Below, one piece after another: positions 1-10,250 of a stretch of DNA of 64,000 bases (position 1 is its first letter; each line of letters begins with the position of its first letter). The position numbers were made by a program, and so were the translations under genes. The notes beneath the pieces are model-generated. The model worked only from the letters and a program-made list of their open reading frames with translations. It searched no databases and was not told where the DNA came from. The DNA comes from Byssochlamys sp. IMV 00236 (taxonomy: Eukaryota; Ascomycota; Eurotiomycetes; Eurotiales; Thermoascaceae): contig MSJH02000482.1 of NCBI GenBank assembly GCA_001931875.2, forward strand, positions 186,001-250,000, written 5' to 3'.

Positions 1-1444
1 GCCCAACTTTGGCTGTCAGGCTCTCTCTGATATGAGCTTGGTTAAGTGATTTCATGTCGATGGCTGGTGTCTGTCTGAGTAATCCTAGGAGATCACTAGA
101 TAGATGCTCCCTGTGCTGGTCAAAGAAAGGAGCCACCGACTTGTGTCTATCGGCTCCCTTGGTGGGGAAAGCCCATCGAAACCATTGCGCGCCTCTGTCA
201 GACAAAGATGCCCTTTCACCAGGATCGACTGAATACGCGCTCGCCTCCTCAGATGTGGGCAGGTAAGTGCAGAATGGTATGGGGCCAATGGTCTTCCGAT
301 GGAGAGCGATATCTATGTCCCGTCGAGCCTTATCTGCTTCGGATTTGTTCCCGGCAAGATAATACATAGTGCCCTGAGAATCACGGCCCTTTCTCTCGAA
401 AACCACTCCATGGTTCTGTTCCAGCTCGTTTATGAATTCAGGCGAGAGATGACGGTTTTCAATGTAAGAAGCATTTGGAGGAAGAGAGAGAGTAACGCTC
501 TCTTCTTGTATTCTTGCAGTGACGTTATGTATCTGCTCGTAGATCTGGGTACACGAATGTTCGTTACCAGTGACCCTCACGAGATTCAAGGAATGCGTGA
601 CATCGATCTTTGCCTGATGATATTGCGCCAGGTCGCGAAAGGAGAAATGTTCGGAATTTAGAAGCAAGGCGATAGCATGAGATGGTAGATGTAAGTCGAG
701 TTGGCCAAGTTCTCCAGCGACGCCCAGGCGCCAGCAGTCTCGAAGTATCCTTTCAGCAAGGAGCCCTTTGCCGCTGAGCTTCTCAGCAGCAGCAGTTCTG
801 TCTGATATACGCTCCTGCGATGAGGGATCCGTCTCTAAAAAGAGAGATGTTCCTGGCTTCCAATTGACCTGATTTGTACCTCCGTCACCATTCTCACCAA
901 TCAAGTCTGATGGTCTAAATCTGGAAATATAGGCGCCCAATTGACTAGACGTAAAGGACTGCTCGAGCTTTTGGCGCAGATCGTTCCATTCAGTATTGTT
1001 CAGCTTGTCGTGTGGCGCATAAAGTAGACGGAACTCTTCAATGTTGGCATCTACTTCTGCGAAACTAGGCATACTCCTCTCTTTGTCAAGTTCCTCCAAT
1101 ATAGATAAAAGCTCGTCGTCCCCGTCCGATTTCTTCTCCGTTATTTCTTTCCGGACCCGTCTATTGCCTTTCCGAGATGGTACAATGACCACCTCTCCGG
1201 GTCTACCTAATGTGCTGACATCAAGTGTGACTTTCTGTGCCTTCGAGGAGCGCAGCCCACGCTTGCATATTCGGGGTCGCTGGGGGTGTGACTGGGACTC
1301 GTGAGAATCATCGTCTGGGGCGTCATGATATCGGGCGAATTGGTGGCGACCATCAGACGCCGCGAGTAAAGAAGTTTCTCTGCATGCAGGGGATAATCGG
1401 CGTCTCAGGAGCCCCACTGCATTCCTAGAATGCCTGGATAACAT
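1..1444 (-). CDS. sls1: Sls1-like mitochondrial inner-membrane regulator, 5' part (C-terminus outside window)
   Basis: An open frame runs without a stop or clear intron from the window edge to an ATG at 1442-1444; an in-frame ATG also exists at 1510. I prefer 1444 because it opens with an Arg-rich, acid-free stretch (MLSRHSRNAVGLLRRR) that looks like a mitochondrial presequence. About 481 residues are visible. After an acidic linker comes a motif resembling the start of the fungal Sls1 family (KVTLDVSTLGRPGEVVIVPS), then the helical segments expected of it (e.g. LSGKGLLAERILRDCW). Sls1 proteins sit on the matrix face of the mitochondrial inner membrane and couple mitochondrial transcription and mRNA handling to translation. 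The family assignment rests on remembered motifs, not a search. The stop and any C-terminal domains lie left of base 1. The next gene is on the same strand, with over 1.1 kb between them. Confidence 0.8.
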   Translation of the reverse strand, partial: MLSRHSRNAVGLLRRRLSPACRETSLLAASDGRHQFARYHDAPDDDSHESQSHPQRPRICKRGLRSSKAQKVTLDVSTLGRPGEVVIVPSRKGNRRVRKEITEKKSDGDDELLSILEELDKERSMPSFAEVDANIEEFRLLYAPHDKLNNTEWNDLRQKLEQSFTSSQLGAYISRFRPSDLIGENGDGGTNQVNWKPGTSLFLETDPSSQERISDRTAAAEKLSGKGLLAERILRDCWRLGVAGELGQLDLHLPSHAIALLLNSEHFSFRDLAQYHQAKIDVTHSLNLVRVTGNEHSCTQIYEQIHNVTARIQEESVTLSLPPNASYIENRHLSPEFINELEQNHGVVFERKGRDSQGTMYYLAGNKSEADKARRDIDIALHRKTIGPIPFCTYLPTSEEASAYSVDPGERASLSDRGAQWFRWAFPTKGADRHKSVAPFFDQHREHLSSDLLGLLRQTPAIDMKSLNQAHIRESLTAKVG

Positions 1445-2579
1445 ATGTAAGAACAGAGTAAAGAGAGCCGAAGTAACTACCTTGGGTTGAAAGCTAGCAC
1501 AAAAGTTCATGCTCCGCGGAGTTTCTGAGCGGAAGCTACCTGATTTCGCGCTAAGCTCTAATGGGATACTTCAGACCTGAGGCATCAAACGCGTTTCAGG
1601 CCTTCTCATTTGCTGAGGGTCACGTGGCGCTGCAGTACGGTCGCGCAGAAGGACCATTGGTGGGAATATCAAAATGCCTCAGATCCGCTAATTTATAGGC
1701 CCTCCTATTGGCCGGCGATTGTAAGCGCGAACATCGAAATTACCTCCGACCCACTAATTCTCAGGTCTTCTCATTGGCCTACGTAGTATAATGCCAAGCC
1801 GGTATAAAGGTTAAAACTCCTCAAACACGCTAATTTGTAGGCGCTCTGATCAGTCATAATATTATTTAGGCCAATTAGATTGCTTCAGACGCGGAGTATA
1901 ATAACACTTAACAACGGGCTCTGCAACGAGTACAACTACTATATTCTTTCTTTTGTTTCTGAAAGATAGAGATGGCTATCTGCCGCTGGTATCGTCGAGA
2001 CGAAATGCAAAGCATAGCATGCCCTACCGGAGTTCAAAATCCAATATGCTGCTATGAGCTAGATTCTCATCTCTGAAATTGTCGGCCCCTAGCTCAAGAT
2101 GCCCTGTAGAGAACTGAGGTTTGTGTTTGTAAATCACTAGACCTGCAAGCATCAAGTCAACGATCTGTCGGAGTCGGCGGGTTTGACGTTGGACCTCTGT
2201 ACAGTGGGATGAAGGAAGCAGTGTAGCTCGCCAGTCAGCCCGTTCCAGATCTGGCGAACCATTTTTTGGATATCCAAATTCACGACAACTGGCAGGCGAA
2301 AGCTCCCAACGAGGCGGTCAAACAGACGTTCGCTGTAAGAGCCGTCCAGCCAGATTATTCTTGAAACAGTACGCAACATTCCGCCACAGTGCAAGATAAG
2401 TGATTCGCCATAGGTAACGTGGAACCAGAAATTTAGACCGACTCCAAGAAATGGAGTTTACAGGAGTAATAACTGATCACCGGGCAACCGTCTGCTAGTT
2501 TAGCAATTGGGGACGAGTACAGATGGTGATGGAAACGATATTCCATTTAAGAGATCCTGAACGAAGCAATTTCTGGAGA
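1445..2579. promoter_or_regulatory. Intergenic region upstream of sls1
   Basis: This 1.1-kb stretch separates sls1 from the stop codon of the NT-C2 gene and should hold the sls1 promoter. It contains three diverged 36-bp repeats (1678-1713, 1744-1779, 1820-1855). The first two end in ATTGG, the complement of a CCAAT box. A minus-strand ORF of 80 codons (2152-2394) has no recognisable product, and I do not call it a gene. Confidence 0.45.
1678..1855. repeat. Three diverged copies of a 36-bp repeat
   Basis: Copies lie at 1678-1713, 1744-1779 and 1820-1855, 66 and 76 bp apart. By eye copies 1 and 2 match at 26 of 36 positions, and 8 of the 10 differences are C/T or G/A transitions. All three share the core CTAATT. 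A weaker relative starts near 1583. Bases between copies do not align obviously, so these are spaced rather than head-to-tail repeats. Confidence 0.6.
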
Positions 2580-3648
2580 TCAATCCTTCACTGAAATCTC
2601 CCAGCTTCTTAGATCTTCACGCACATCAAACTCGGATACCTCAGGAGCGGGTCCACGGTTTTTCCACTTCTTGCCTGTGCTGCTGTCATACAGCTGCTGC
2701 GAAATGCTTCCTCTACTTCCAGGGCTTTCTGAACCCGACGAGATTTCTCCGCCCTTACTGTCTAGAGGGGAACTAGCACCAGAAGAGCTCTTTGGGCGTC
2801 CTGCTGGGTAGGGAGAAAGTCTTTTGTTTTGGATCGTCCTCCTGGTGTCGCCATCGCTTATCGAACTAATCTCTCCATACTCTCCTCGTCCTGGCCGTTC
2901 GGAGCGCGAGCTCTGGGCAGCGGGTGCCCAGCCAGCACCACCAGCGAAAAGATCCTCCACCAGCTGATCAGGTGGTAGTTCTCCCGCGCCGCAACTCCAA
3001 GAGGCCGCTAGAGTGCGACGGTACATATCTTGCAAGTCCCCAGTCTCTCTGCTCTTGATGTTTATTGATGGAACCCGGCCAAGATCATCAGGATCGCCTT
3101 GTTCTGAGGAAACCACTCCGGCGATTCCACCAAAAACCATAGCAGATCTCAGGGGAGGCCTGTCCGATATCAGCACTGGAATTCAACGCTCTGGTTTCAA
3201 CATACGTGATGAAGTTCCTATCACCTTCAATTTGGTGCATGCCTATGCCAATCTTGAGCGTACTATTTACTTTGCTCTCTCGCATAAGGTAGCGTCTCGT
3301 GATGACCTCGTCAGTCTCGCTCTTGTCGACGTATTCTGCGAGGTTGAGCCGGACATTTCCCAGCAGGATCCTCTCTTCTCGTCCTCCGACCGATGAGAAT
3401 TCTTGGATGATGCTGAGTTGTAAATCACACTCCTGCAGCATTTGGTTCCGATCGACCGTCATTCTAACTTGGACCACCTTTTCATAATCCCACCATGCCT
3501 TGTGATCTTGAATCATGGCTTTGTCCGTGTGGCCCCGATGTTCCGTGGATGTGCCTGCCGGAAGACTCCATTTCACGTATCCTGTTCCGTTTGAAAGCGG
3601 AACGTTGTTGAGATCAATTATCTGTACGAAATGTTGATTTAATGACAT
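2580..3648 (-). CDS. N-terminal C2 (EEIG1/EHBP1-type) domain protein
   Basis: Two exons, 3206-3648 and 2580-3159, joined across a 46-nt intron with donor GTATGT and acceptor GACAG, give 340 residues. The intron is needed to leave the first frame, and the splice restores phase exactly (FIT|PPLRSAM). Residues 1-150 resemble an NT-C2 domain: beta-rich, starting MSLNQHFVQIIDLNNVPL and containing the segment LQLSIIQEF and a turn of the type GREERILLGNVRLNLAEYV. In the family this domain recruits proteins to membranes or to small GTPase/cytoskeletal complexes. The second half is Ser/Gly-rich and probably disordered, with only a short ordered patch (LQDMYRRTLAASW). Fungal members are mostly uncharacterised, so I give no function. 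Confidence 0.8.
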
Positions 3649-4178
3649 GGGGTCATATGCACAAGCTTACAGAACAGGACCTACCCTTAGAGTGAGTTCG
3701 AACCGGGGCTATAGCCCACTTGCTCAGTAAACCATTTCATTATACCTCGGTGCTTACTGCGTACCTTTCTGCTCTTTGGAACTGTAATACTCTCGTGTCA
3801 GTCAATGCTACTATGAATAAGGGGAGCTTCCATGGAGATAACAGTATGCGGACAGTTTATGGACTTGTTTGGAGTTCACATACCAAATGCCTGCATTGTG
3901 CATTCTCCGTATATAAGACCTCTTACTGCTTGACGATTGTTTCCCTGATCACTCTGCTCCGGTGTGCCTAGGACGACACTCCTGAGGAGCTGACCTAGAC
4001 TCCTCCGCATGCGGCGCTGGCGGTAAGCCATTTTTGTCCGGCAGAAACGCCACCGCCTCTGCCGCCGCCCGCCACTTCCGCCTGGTTGAAGTACAGAGAA
4101 ACGAACATCTTTGTTTCTCGTCTTTCCTACAGATCAAATCCCTATTATTATGAGATTACGTCCCTCTATACTACGGAA
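3649..4178. promoter_or_regulatory. Divergent intergenic region, NT-C2 gene / coiled-coil gene
   Basis: A 530-bp spacer lies between two divergently oriented start codons, so it should carry both promoters. It holds a palindromic GTTCGAAC at 3689-3696, which looks like a tRNA B box but is not part of a cloverleaf. I see no other clear site. Confidence 0.4.
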
Positions 4179-4592
4179 ATGAGTCAGCAAGCCCCTCTGT
4201 CGCCGCCGGCGGATACCAGTTTTCCTCAACCCCAGCCAGTTCCGCTTGATTCTCCGACCCGTACGACTCCGATTCATTCTGCTCTTCCTGAAATCCGCGT
4301 CCCTGGAGAGCCGCTACCGCCTCATCGATATCACCCAGTCACTTGTACACCAATTGATGCTGTAGAAGTTCGCTCACAGCTCCAGCAGCTACGGAAGGAA
4401 TATCCGTCATCCACAGCCGCTCTGAAAGCACAGGAAGAGGCGGCAAAGGATGTGAAACAGAGACTGGAGGATGCCGAGAAGAAAAGGGACGAGGTGCAAA
4501 AAGCACTGGATAAAAAGATCAAGGAGAGGGACACTGAATTGAAGGTGCTTTCAAAATACCAAGAAGTGAAAGCCTCGAAGATTCCAACCTAG
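4179..4592 (+). CDS. Small proline-rich, coiled-coil protein of unknown function
   Basis: The frame is open from 4086, but I choose the ATG at 4179 because the 31 residues before it look like translated leader sequence. That gives 137 residues. Residues 1-60 are Pro/Ser/Thr-rich (MSQQAPLSPPADTSFPQPQP). Residues 65-130 are strongly charged with heptad-like spacing (VRSQLQQLRKEYPSS, then many E/K/D/A residues to LSKYQEVKAS), a probable single coiled coil. No domain, signal peptide or membrane segment is visible. It could be a subunit of a larger complex that binds through the coil. No intron is needed. I do not recognise the family, and a chance ORF cannot be fully ruled out. Confidence 0.55.
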   Translation: MSQQAPLSPPADTSFPQPQPVPLDSPTRTTPIHSALPEIRVPGEPLPPHRYHPVTCTPIDAVEVRSQLQQLRKEYPSSTAALKAQEEAAKDVKQRLEDAEKKRDEVQKALDKKIKERDTELKVLSKYQEVKASKIPT

Positions 4593-5285
4593 AGATCCTA
4601 GCTTGTCTCGAGACTTTGGAATTTCCCAATTACGAAACCTCGCATATGACGAGAGTCCTGTTGTGGCTATGTGGGCTTAACACAGATACCTTTGTGGATT
4701 GGCTACCTATTTGGCTGAAGGCCTGGACTCTGGAGAATATGGGCACTAGTTGGCTTCTAAGATGTTCCGTGATAACACGCCTCCAGCACGTCGAACAAAG
4801 TGCGGTCTTATTTAAGCCTGCAGTGTGATAACTATGACAGGTCCGCCTTGGTCCAGTCATTTCCTTCATTACCACTTGTCTACGTGTCTAGTATCTCTAC
4901 CGCTGGGAGCGAGAGCACGAGTCGCAAACTCCATCGGGTCCCTTAGAGTGTCACCATCACACTCGAATACTACCCATAGGGCCAATCGCCAGCATCATTG
5001 CCACAGATTGAAAGCTCTCCGTTGGCTCGGTACGACTTTTCACTACCATGATCATTATGTTGACAACTTCTAGAGCTGGATACTGCTCCGAGACACAATA
5101 TGGTGGATTTTCATTTTTGCATATATTAAATTACATTAGTCGTTATCATGCCGAATACTACACCGCATGTCGTTCAGGAAGCGTTCATCATATCAGAAAC
5201 ATATAAAAACGTCTACCCACTCATAATGTTCAATGCATCTTCCACATCGATCCCAGCTGGTCGTTCCTCGCGAAGTTCGAATTGT
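4593..5285. other. Convergent intergenic region
   Basis: About 690 bp lie between the ends of the coiled-coil gene (+) and the repeat-protein gene (-). Short ORFs of 70-82 codons on both strands overlap each other and show no protein-like composition. AT-rich runs near 5110-5150 and 5190-5215 are candidate 3' processing signals for either gene. Confidence 0.4.
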
Positions 5286-7488
5286 TCACAGGGAACCCAG
5301 CAGCTTTACCACAGTCGGTAGCAACTACAAACAGTCAGCATTTGAGATCACGAAGTGTTTGGTTCCTAGCAAAACTTACGTCTGAGACGTCGTCAATCAA
5401 CACCTGCGTCTCATTGACGAACTTCGGGGTCAAGAGAGCTTTGGCATTGTTCAGGAGACTACTAGTGGATTTCAGGAGATCCGGGGTGATGACTGGTGCT
5501 ACTTCTTCAACCAGTTCTCTCGTGTCGTTGACAAATGTGGGAGTCAACAAGTTGCTAGCACCAGTTAAGAGGCCACTGACTTGCTTGAGAACATCCGGTG
5601 TGAGTGCTGGGCCCACAGTATCAAGCAATGGTCCGGCGTTTTCAATCAAGTCTTGGGTTTCTTTAACGAACTTGGAGGTCAACAGGGCATTGGCGTTGGT
5701 CAGGATAGCGCCAACTTCACCCAGGACTTCTGGCGTCAAAACGGGAGAGACATTATCAATCAAGCCTTGTGTCTCATTCACAAATCTTGGAGTCAACAGC
5801 GAGTTGGCGTTCAGCAAGAGGCTATCGACTTCCTTGAGAACGGCTGGGGTCAACACTGGAGCCACAGTGGTGATCAAGCCCCGAGTATCTTTCACAAAAT
5901 CGGGTGTCAGCAAGTCGTCGGCATTATCCAATAGGCCTGTGACCTGCTTCAAGAGGTCTGGTGTTAGCACTGTGGACGCTGTGCCGACTAGGCTCTTTGT
6001 TTCCTTGACGAAGTCTTGCGTCAGAAGATCATCTGCATTGTTCAGGACACTTTCGACCTGCTTGAAGAGATCCGGTGTGACTACTGGAGCCACGGCCCCG
6101 ATCAAGCCTTGCGTTTCGTTGACGAAGCCCGGTGTCAACAAGGTATTCGCATTGTCCAGGACATCTTCAACCTTGTTGAAGAATGAAGGTGATAGAAGTG
6201 GACCAGCACCGCCGATGAGTCCCTTAGTTTCCTTAACGAACTCGGGGGTCAACAACTCATTAGCATTGTTGAGCAGGCCGTTGATTTCCTTGACACTATC
6301 GGGTGTCAACAGGTCGTTTGCATTATCCAAAACGCCTCCGACCTTGTTGAAGAATGAAGGTGACAACAACGGCCCTGCTCCGCTGATCAAGCCCTGGGTA
6401 TCCTTGACGAATCCGGGTGTCAGCAGTTCGTTAGCGTTATTCAGGAGACCGTTGATTTCCTTCACACTGTCAGGTGTCAACAGGTCGTTTGCGTTATCCA
6501 AAACGCCTTCGATCTTGTTGAAGAATGAGGGTGACAGCAACGGTCCCGCTCCGCTGATCAAGTCCTTGGTATCCTTGACGAAGTCAGGTGTCAACAGCTC
6601 GTTTGCGTTGTCCAAGACCCCTCCAACCTTGTTGAAGAAGCTAGGAGTCAATAGCGGGCCTGCGCCACTGATGAGACCGCCAATGTTCTTGACATTTTCA
6701 GGCGTAAGCAGACTGTTCGCATTGGTAACCAGACCGCCAACCTCCTTCAGCAGCTGAGGAGTTAGCACTGGTGCCACGGCTCCAATCACTTGTTGCGTAT
6801 CTTTAACAAAATCCTGTGTCAATAGGGAGTTTGCGTTACGCAAGAGACCAGTGACCTCGTTGATCAAATCAGGCGTCAACAAGGTAGATGCAGTGTTTAT
6901 TAGAGATTTTGTCTGGTCTGTGGTCTTGTCATCGAGTAGATAGGCGATGTGGTGGAAGAAAGACTCGATGTCCTGTAACAAGGTCGGCGACAGGAGGCCG
7001 CTAATACCTTGCAGGAAGTTGGCGATGTCTGTAAGAGGGTTACTAGAGGTGCCAGGCGGGAATAAGATGGATGATACACTCGGTGGCGGACTCTGAGTTG
7101 ACGAGGGCTCCTGCGAGGATGTGGCAGCTGGCTGGGAGTTGCTCCCAGGCGCCTCAGTTGGCACTGCCAGTGGAGTTCCCTGCGTACTGAATGGGACCGT
7201 GAAGGCTGCATTTGCCGGACCGTTACTTGACTCGACCGGTGAAGCTGCCGGTGCAACCGCTATGGGAGTATGCTTGGCCTCCCATGTTTGAGCTGCTGGT
7301 GCAAGTGACGTGGAAGTCTGCTGCTGATCCTGTCCGGCACTCAGCGCTGGTATCACTGCCGGCCCATTGTTTTCAGACGACAACGGACTCGATTGAGCTG
7401 GAGTCTGGATCACAGATGAGGAACCCGCTGGGCTCGCGATGGATGAGCCATTGAAAAGAAGAACGGGGAGCAGCGTTGAAGTACGCAT
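5286..7488 (-). CDS. Secreted tandem-repeat protein (about 26 units of 19 residues)
   Basis: Exon 1 is 5380-7488 and exon 2 is 5286-5324. They are joined across a 55-nt intron with GTAAGT donor, GCTGAC branch and TTTGTAG acceptor, giving 715 residues ending LLPTVVKLLGSL. The frame is open upstream, but the ATG at 7488 starts a short secretion signal (MRTSTLLPVLLFNGSSIASPAG). Residues about 25-165 are Ser/Pro/Thr/Ala-rich, as in O-glycosylated wall proteins. From about residue 195 to the end the protein is a tandem array with a 38-residue period made of two related 19-residue halves. The shared pattern is G-hydrophobic-L-x-NA-N-x-LLTP-x-FV-K/N-x-T, with FFNK in several second halves. The array has no cysteine. 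The regular amphipathic pattern suggests stacked helices, perhaps a surface-active or structural wall protein. I do not recognise a named family. Confidence 0.85.
5390..6910 (-). repeat. Coding tandem repeat, 57-bp unit (114-bp higher-order period)
   Basis: The DNA repeats with a 57-bp unit, visible on the plus strand as recurring GTCAACA...TCGTT/GGCGTT words. Pairs of units form a 114-bp period. The best conserved copies are central, near 6180-6660, where whole phrases such as TTGTTGAAGAATGA recur. Flanking copies are more diverged, consistent with homogenisation in the middle of the array. Confidence 0.8.
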
Positions 7489-10250
7489 CTTGACGGCTGC
7501 CAAAATTCTCTGCCAAAGAAACAAGGGCCAGCAGGCAGACGACACGCTGGGGCGGGCGTAATCTGGAGAGTTCAATTACGCGCTTTATATCCCATATCTA
7601 CTTTCCCCAGATCGCCACTTTCACCTTCTCTTAACGAAATAGATCCATTCCTGGGGAAGACCCGCTCACGAGGGCTCGTATTTCATTTTCCTACAAAATC
7701 ACTGGCAATTGGATGGTTCCAGCCCTTGACGGAGCTTTTGCCCGGATATGAACAACTCGGTGAGCGCCGCATCGGACGATGGCGAAGCTATCTGGCCCGG
7801 CTCTGGAATTCGGTTTACTTGGACCCCTGCTTAGTATAGCATCGAAACCTTAGAAGGAAGTTGGAGATTAATTTGAGCTTATTCCTACGCCGCTAGAACA
7901 CCCACTCGGACCTCTCGAGCTCAATTTCACGAATTAGAATCCGTAGGACAATATTACGACCTGCAATTTCTTCCATGGTCTAAGTGGGTTACCCAGGGCC
8001 CGGGGCATGATTGATCAGCACTGAAAAGGCTTTCTCTCGTACCGTAGCAATTCCTTAGAGGTGCTGGTCGTCAGTCTATAATTCAGGTACCATGCTTAAT
8101 TCCGTCATTGTCTTGCAGATCTCCACGAGAAGAGCGGTTCTCATAGGTCCCAAGTTCAGTGATATTCAGTTGAAAGACCCAGTTTAGTCTCGGTGCCTGA
8201 GCCGGTTCGTTGCTTAGCGCATGAAACGGTTTGCGGGGAATCGGTTCCCCATTAAACTCACGAGGGATGCTAGACTAACCTGACAAGTGTTCTCTCTCCT
8301 GTTGAGACGAGCACGGCTGATGAAGTTGCAGGCTTCCGAAAAGCTAGGTAGTTCTTTGTTGGGAAGTTAGGATACCTGTATTTCATAATGATGCAGCTAT
8401 CCGAGCGCAAGCACGCGACTTAAGTCTAGTCTTTTCCAAGTCACGATAAATAGTTAACATTGCGCCGTGAAAACGAAGAGATTTCGTCTTTGCCCTAGCT
8501 TTAGAGTAACTAGTTAACTTATATAGACTTGGTTAGTAATTTTCAGCTGCGATTAGTTATCTCTCGCCTTTTCGGCGCCAGCGTTCGTCTTGACTCATGG
8601 AAAGAGCAGAATTATAGCATTCAAATCTGGATGGCGCGGGTCTCAAGGTAGTTATGAGTATTTGCTTATCCGACATTGATTTAATTTATTTTTGCCTCCG
8701 TGCCCGACTGTAAGGATATTTTCTTCATCAGAATGCTGTGGTCTAGTTATACCATTGTGTGTCAGATCGCGGATCCTCTGATTCACCTATTGAAGTTGTA
8801 TTGGTTGAGTTGGCTTCTCTGGCACATCTGAACCGATTTAAGACCCCGGCGTCAAACACTTTCTCTCAACATCGTTGATGATTAAGCTGCTTTCTTTCTT
8901 TTTCTGAAAAGAATTTCGATGGCGGTAATCTGTTCAGAACTAAAACAAACGCCCCCTTAGCTGTATTTATACAAGAAAATACGTGATGGTGTTAATATAT
9001 GTCTGCTTGGAAGACACCGGTGAAGTATAGGACACCAGGCATATCCTTTAGCATTATTACGCTAGCCACTGCTCAGATTCAATGTCCACCTATATCAATG
9101 CCTGATCTATCCCCTTCAGTAGAGGCCTTTGTAAGGCGGCTAAAAGACAACCCTTTAGTTTGACGGATCGATGGGAGCAGAAGGGCAGTTCATCGAGCTA
9201 ACGACCAACTCGAACAAGGCTGTGATTAATTTGCCTTTTAATTACGCGTGAGATAAGACGGATATCCTCTGCTAATATTAGAGCCATGCCTTCCGTTGTT
9301 TAAACGCCGTGGCTTCCGTTGAGCTGGTGAAGGATGCGAGGAGGTTCATGATCACTGATTCTCCTAGGCATCCACGTATTCAGTGAATGATGGAATTTCC
9401 ATATGGGCTTTTCAGTGCCAAGATCTTTTGTCGTGATCAAGTTAAAATAGGAGAGGTGACTCTGGAGAATATAGACAGTCCAGGATAGTTATACAATATT
9501 ACATATCCCTATGAGATTTGCAGGATGTACGGTTTATCTGAAGGCGGTTGTCCCTCAGCGTCCTCGGGAAGTGATGAGTATGGCTCTCATAATAGCACTA
9601 CCGTAGCAGCTGTCAAGTGGTATTTGCATCTTTCCTTATCGTTGTGGACAAAAACGCTAATAAGAATTAATCGGGATGTATGATGGGAGAGAACTATTTT
9701 GCGTTCATGTCTCTATATGCCAGGGAGATGCAGTTTTCTAGTCCGCGGGTCCTTCACAGTTGTCGTTATCATAACTTCTCGAAAATGAAATTATAACACT
9801 AAACACCAGCATGATAGAAGAACAGATAAAAACAGCTCACATCCTCAGCGTCTTCTTTTTGAAGAGGTAAAGGATACTACAATGCTACGAACCCCGGGCT
9901 TATGCGCATGGCGGGAAGCGTTTTGCTACCCCCAGAGGCAGGCGTCCTTTGGCTATATTGGGCAGTATTTCCTCACACCAACCCCTCCAGGGCTCAAACA
10001 GAGACGAGGGGGTGCAATCACTACAGTAGCTGTGAGCTCCTGATAACCAGTGCGCCGCCTAGGTTCCTCTGTGGGAGATGAAAGGTTGCTTTGGTCAATG
10101 TAGGGCTAAAGCCTTCCGTTTGGGGAGGTCAGGGCTCGTTGCTGCTCTCTAGGTAAAGAATATATGGCCACCATTGCTATGTCTACAAATGCGAATTCTT
10201 GAAGATTCGATGTTCAGTGATGAAATCCTTTGCTATGGTACTACTGAACT
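7489..10250. other. Gene-free stretch with no ORF of 60 codons or more
   Basis: I find no coding region here on either strand. Upstream of the repeat-protein start (7489-8200) the sequence should include its promoter. The rest is unremarkable mixed sequence without coding bias, recognisable transposon protein or long repeat. A TAGTTAAC-type word occurs near 8510-8518 and recurs elsewhere in the window. Confidence 0.5.

Noticed and set aside
1434..1480. 47-nt intron near the start of sls1
   Set aside because: The frame reads straight through, while splicing would place a stop two codons after the junction.
2152..2394. 80-codon minus ORF as a small gene
   Set aside because: No recognisable motif, no splice partner, and length expected by chance.
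3680..3700. GTTCGAAC near 3690 as a tRNA B box
   Set aside because: No pairing acceptor, D or anticodon stem can be built around it on either strand.
5282..6757. 491-codon plus-strand ORF opposite the repeat protein
   Set aside because: It is the antisense shadow of the tandem repeat; the minus frame has the signal peptide, intron with consensus signals and ordered protein.
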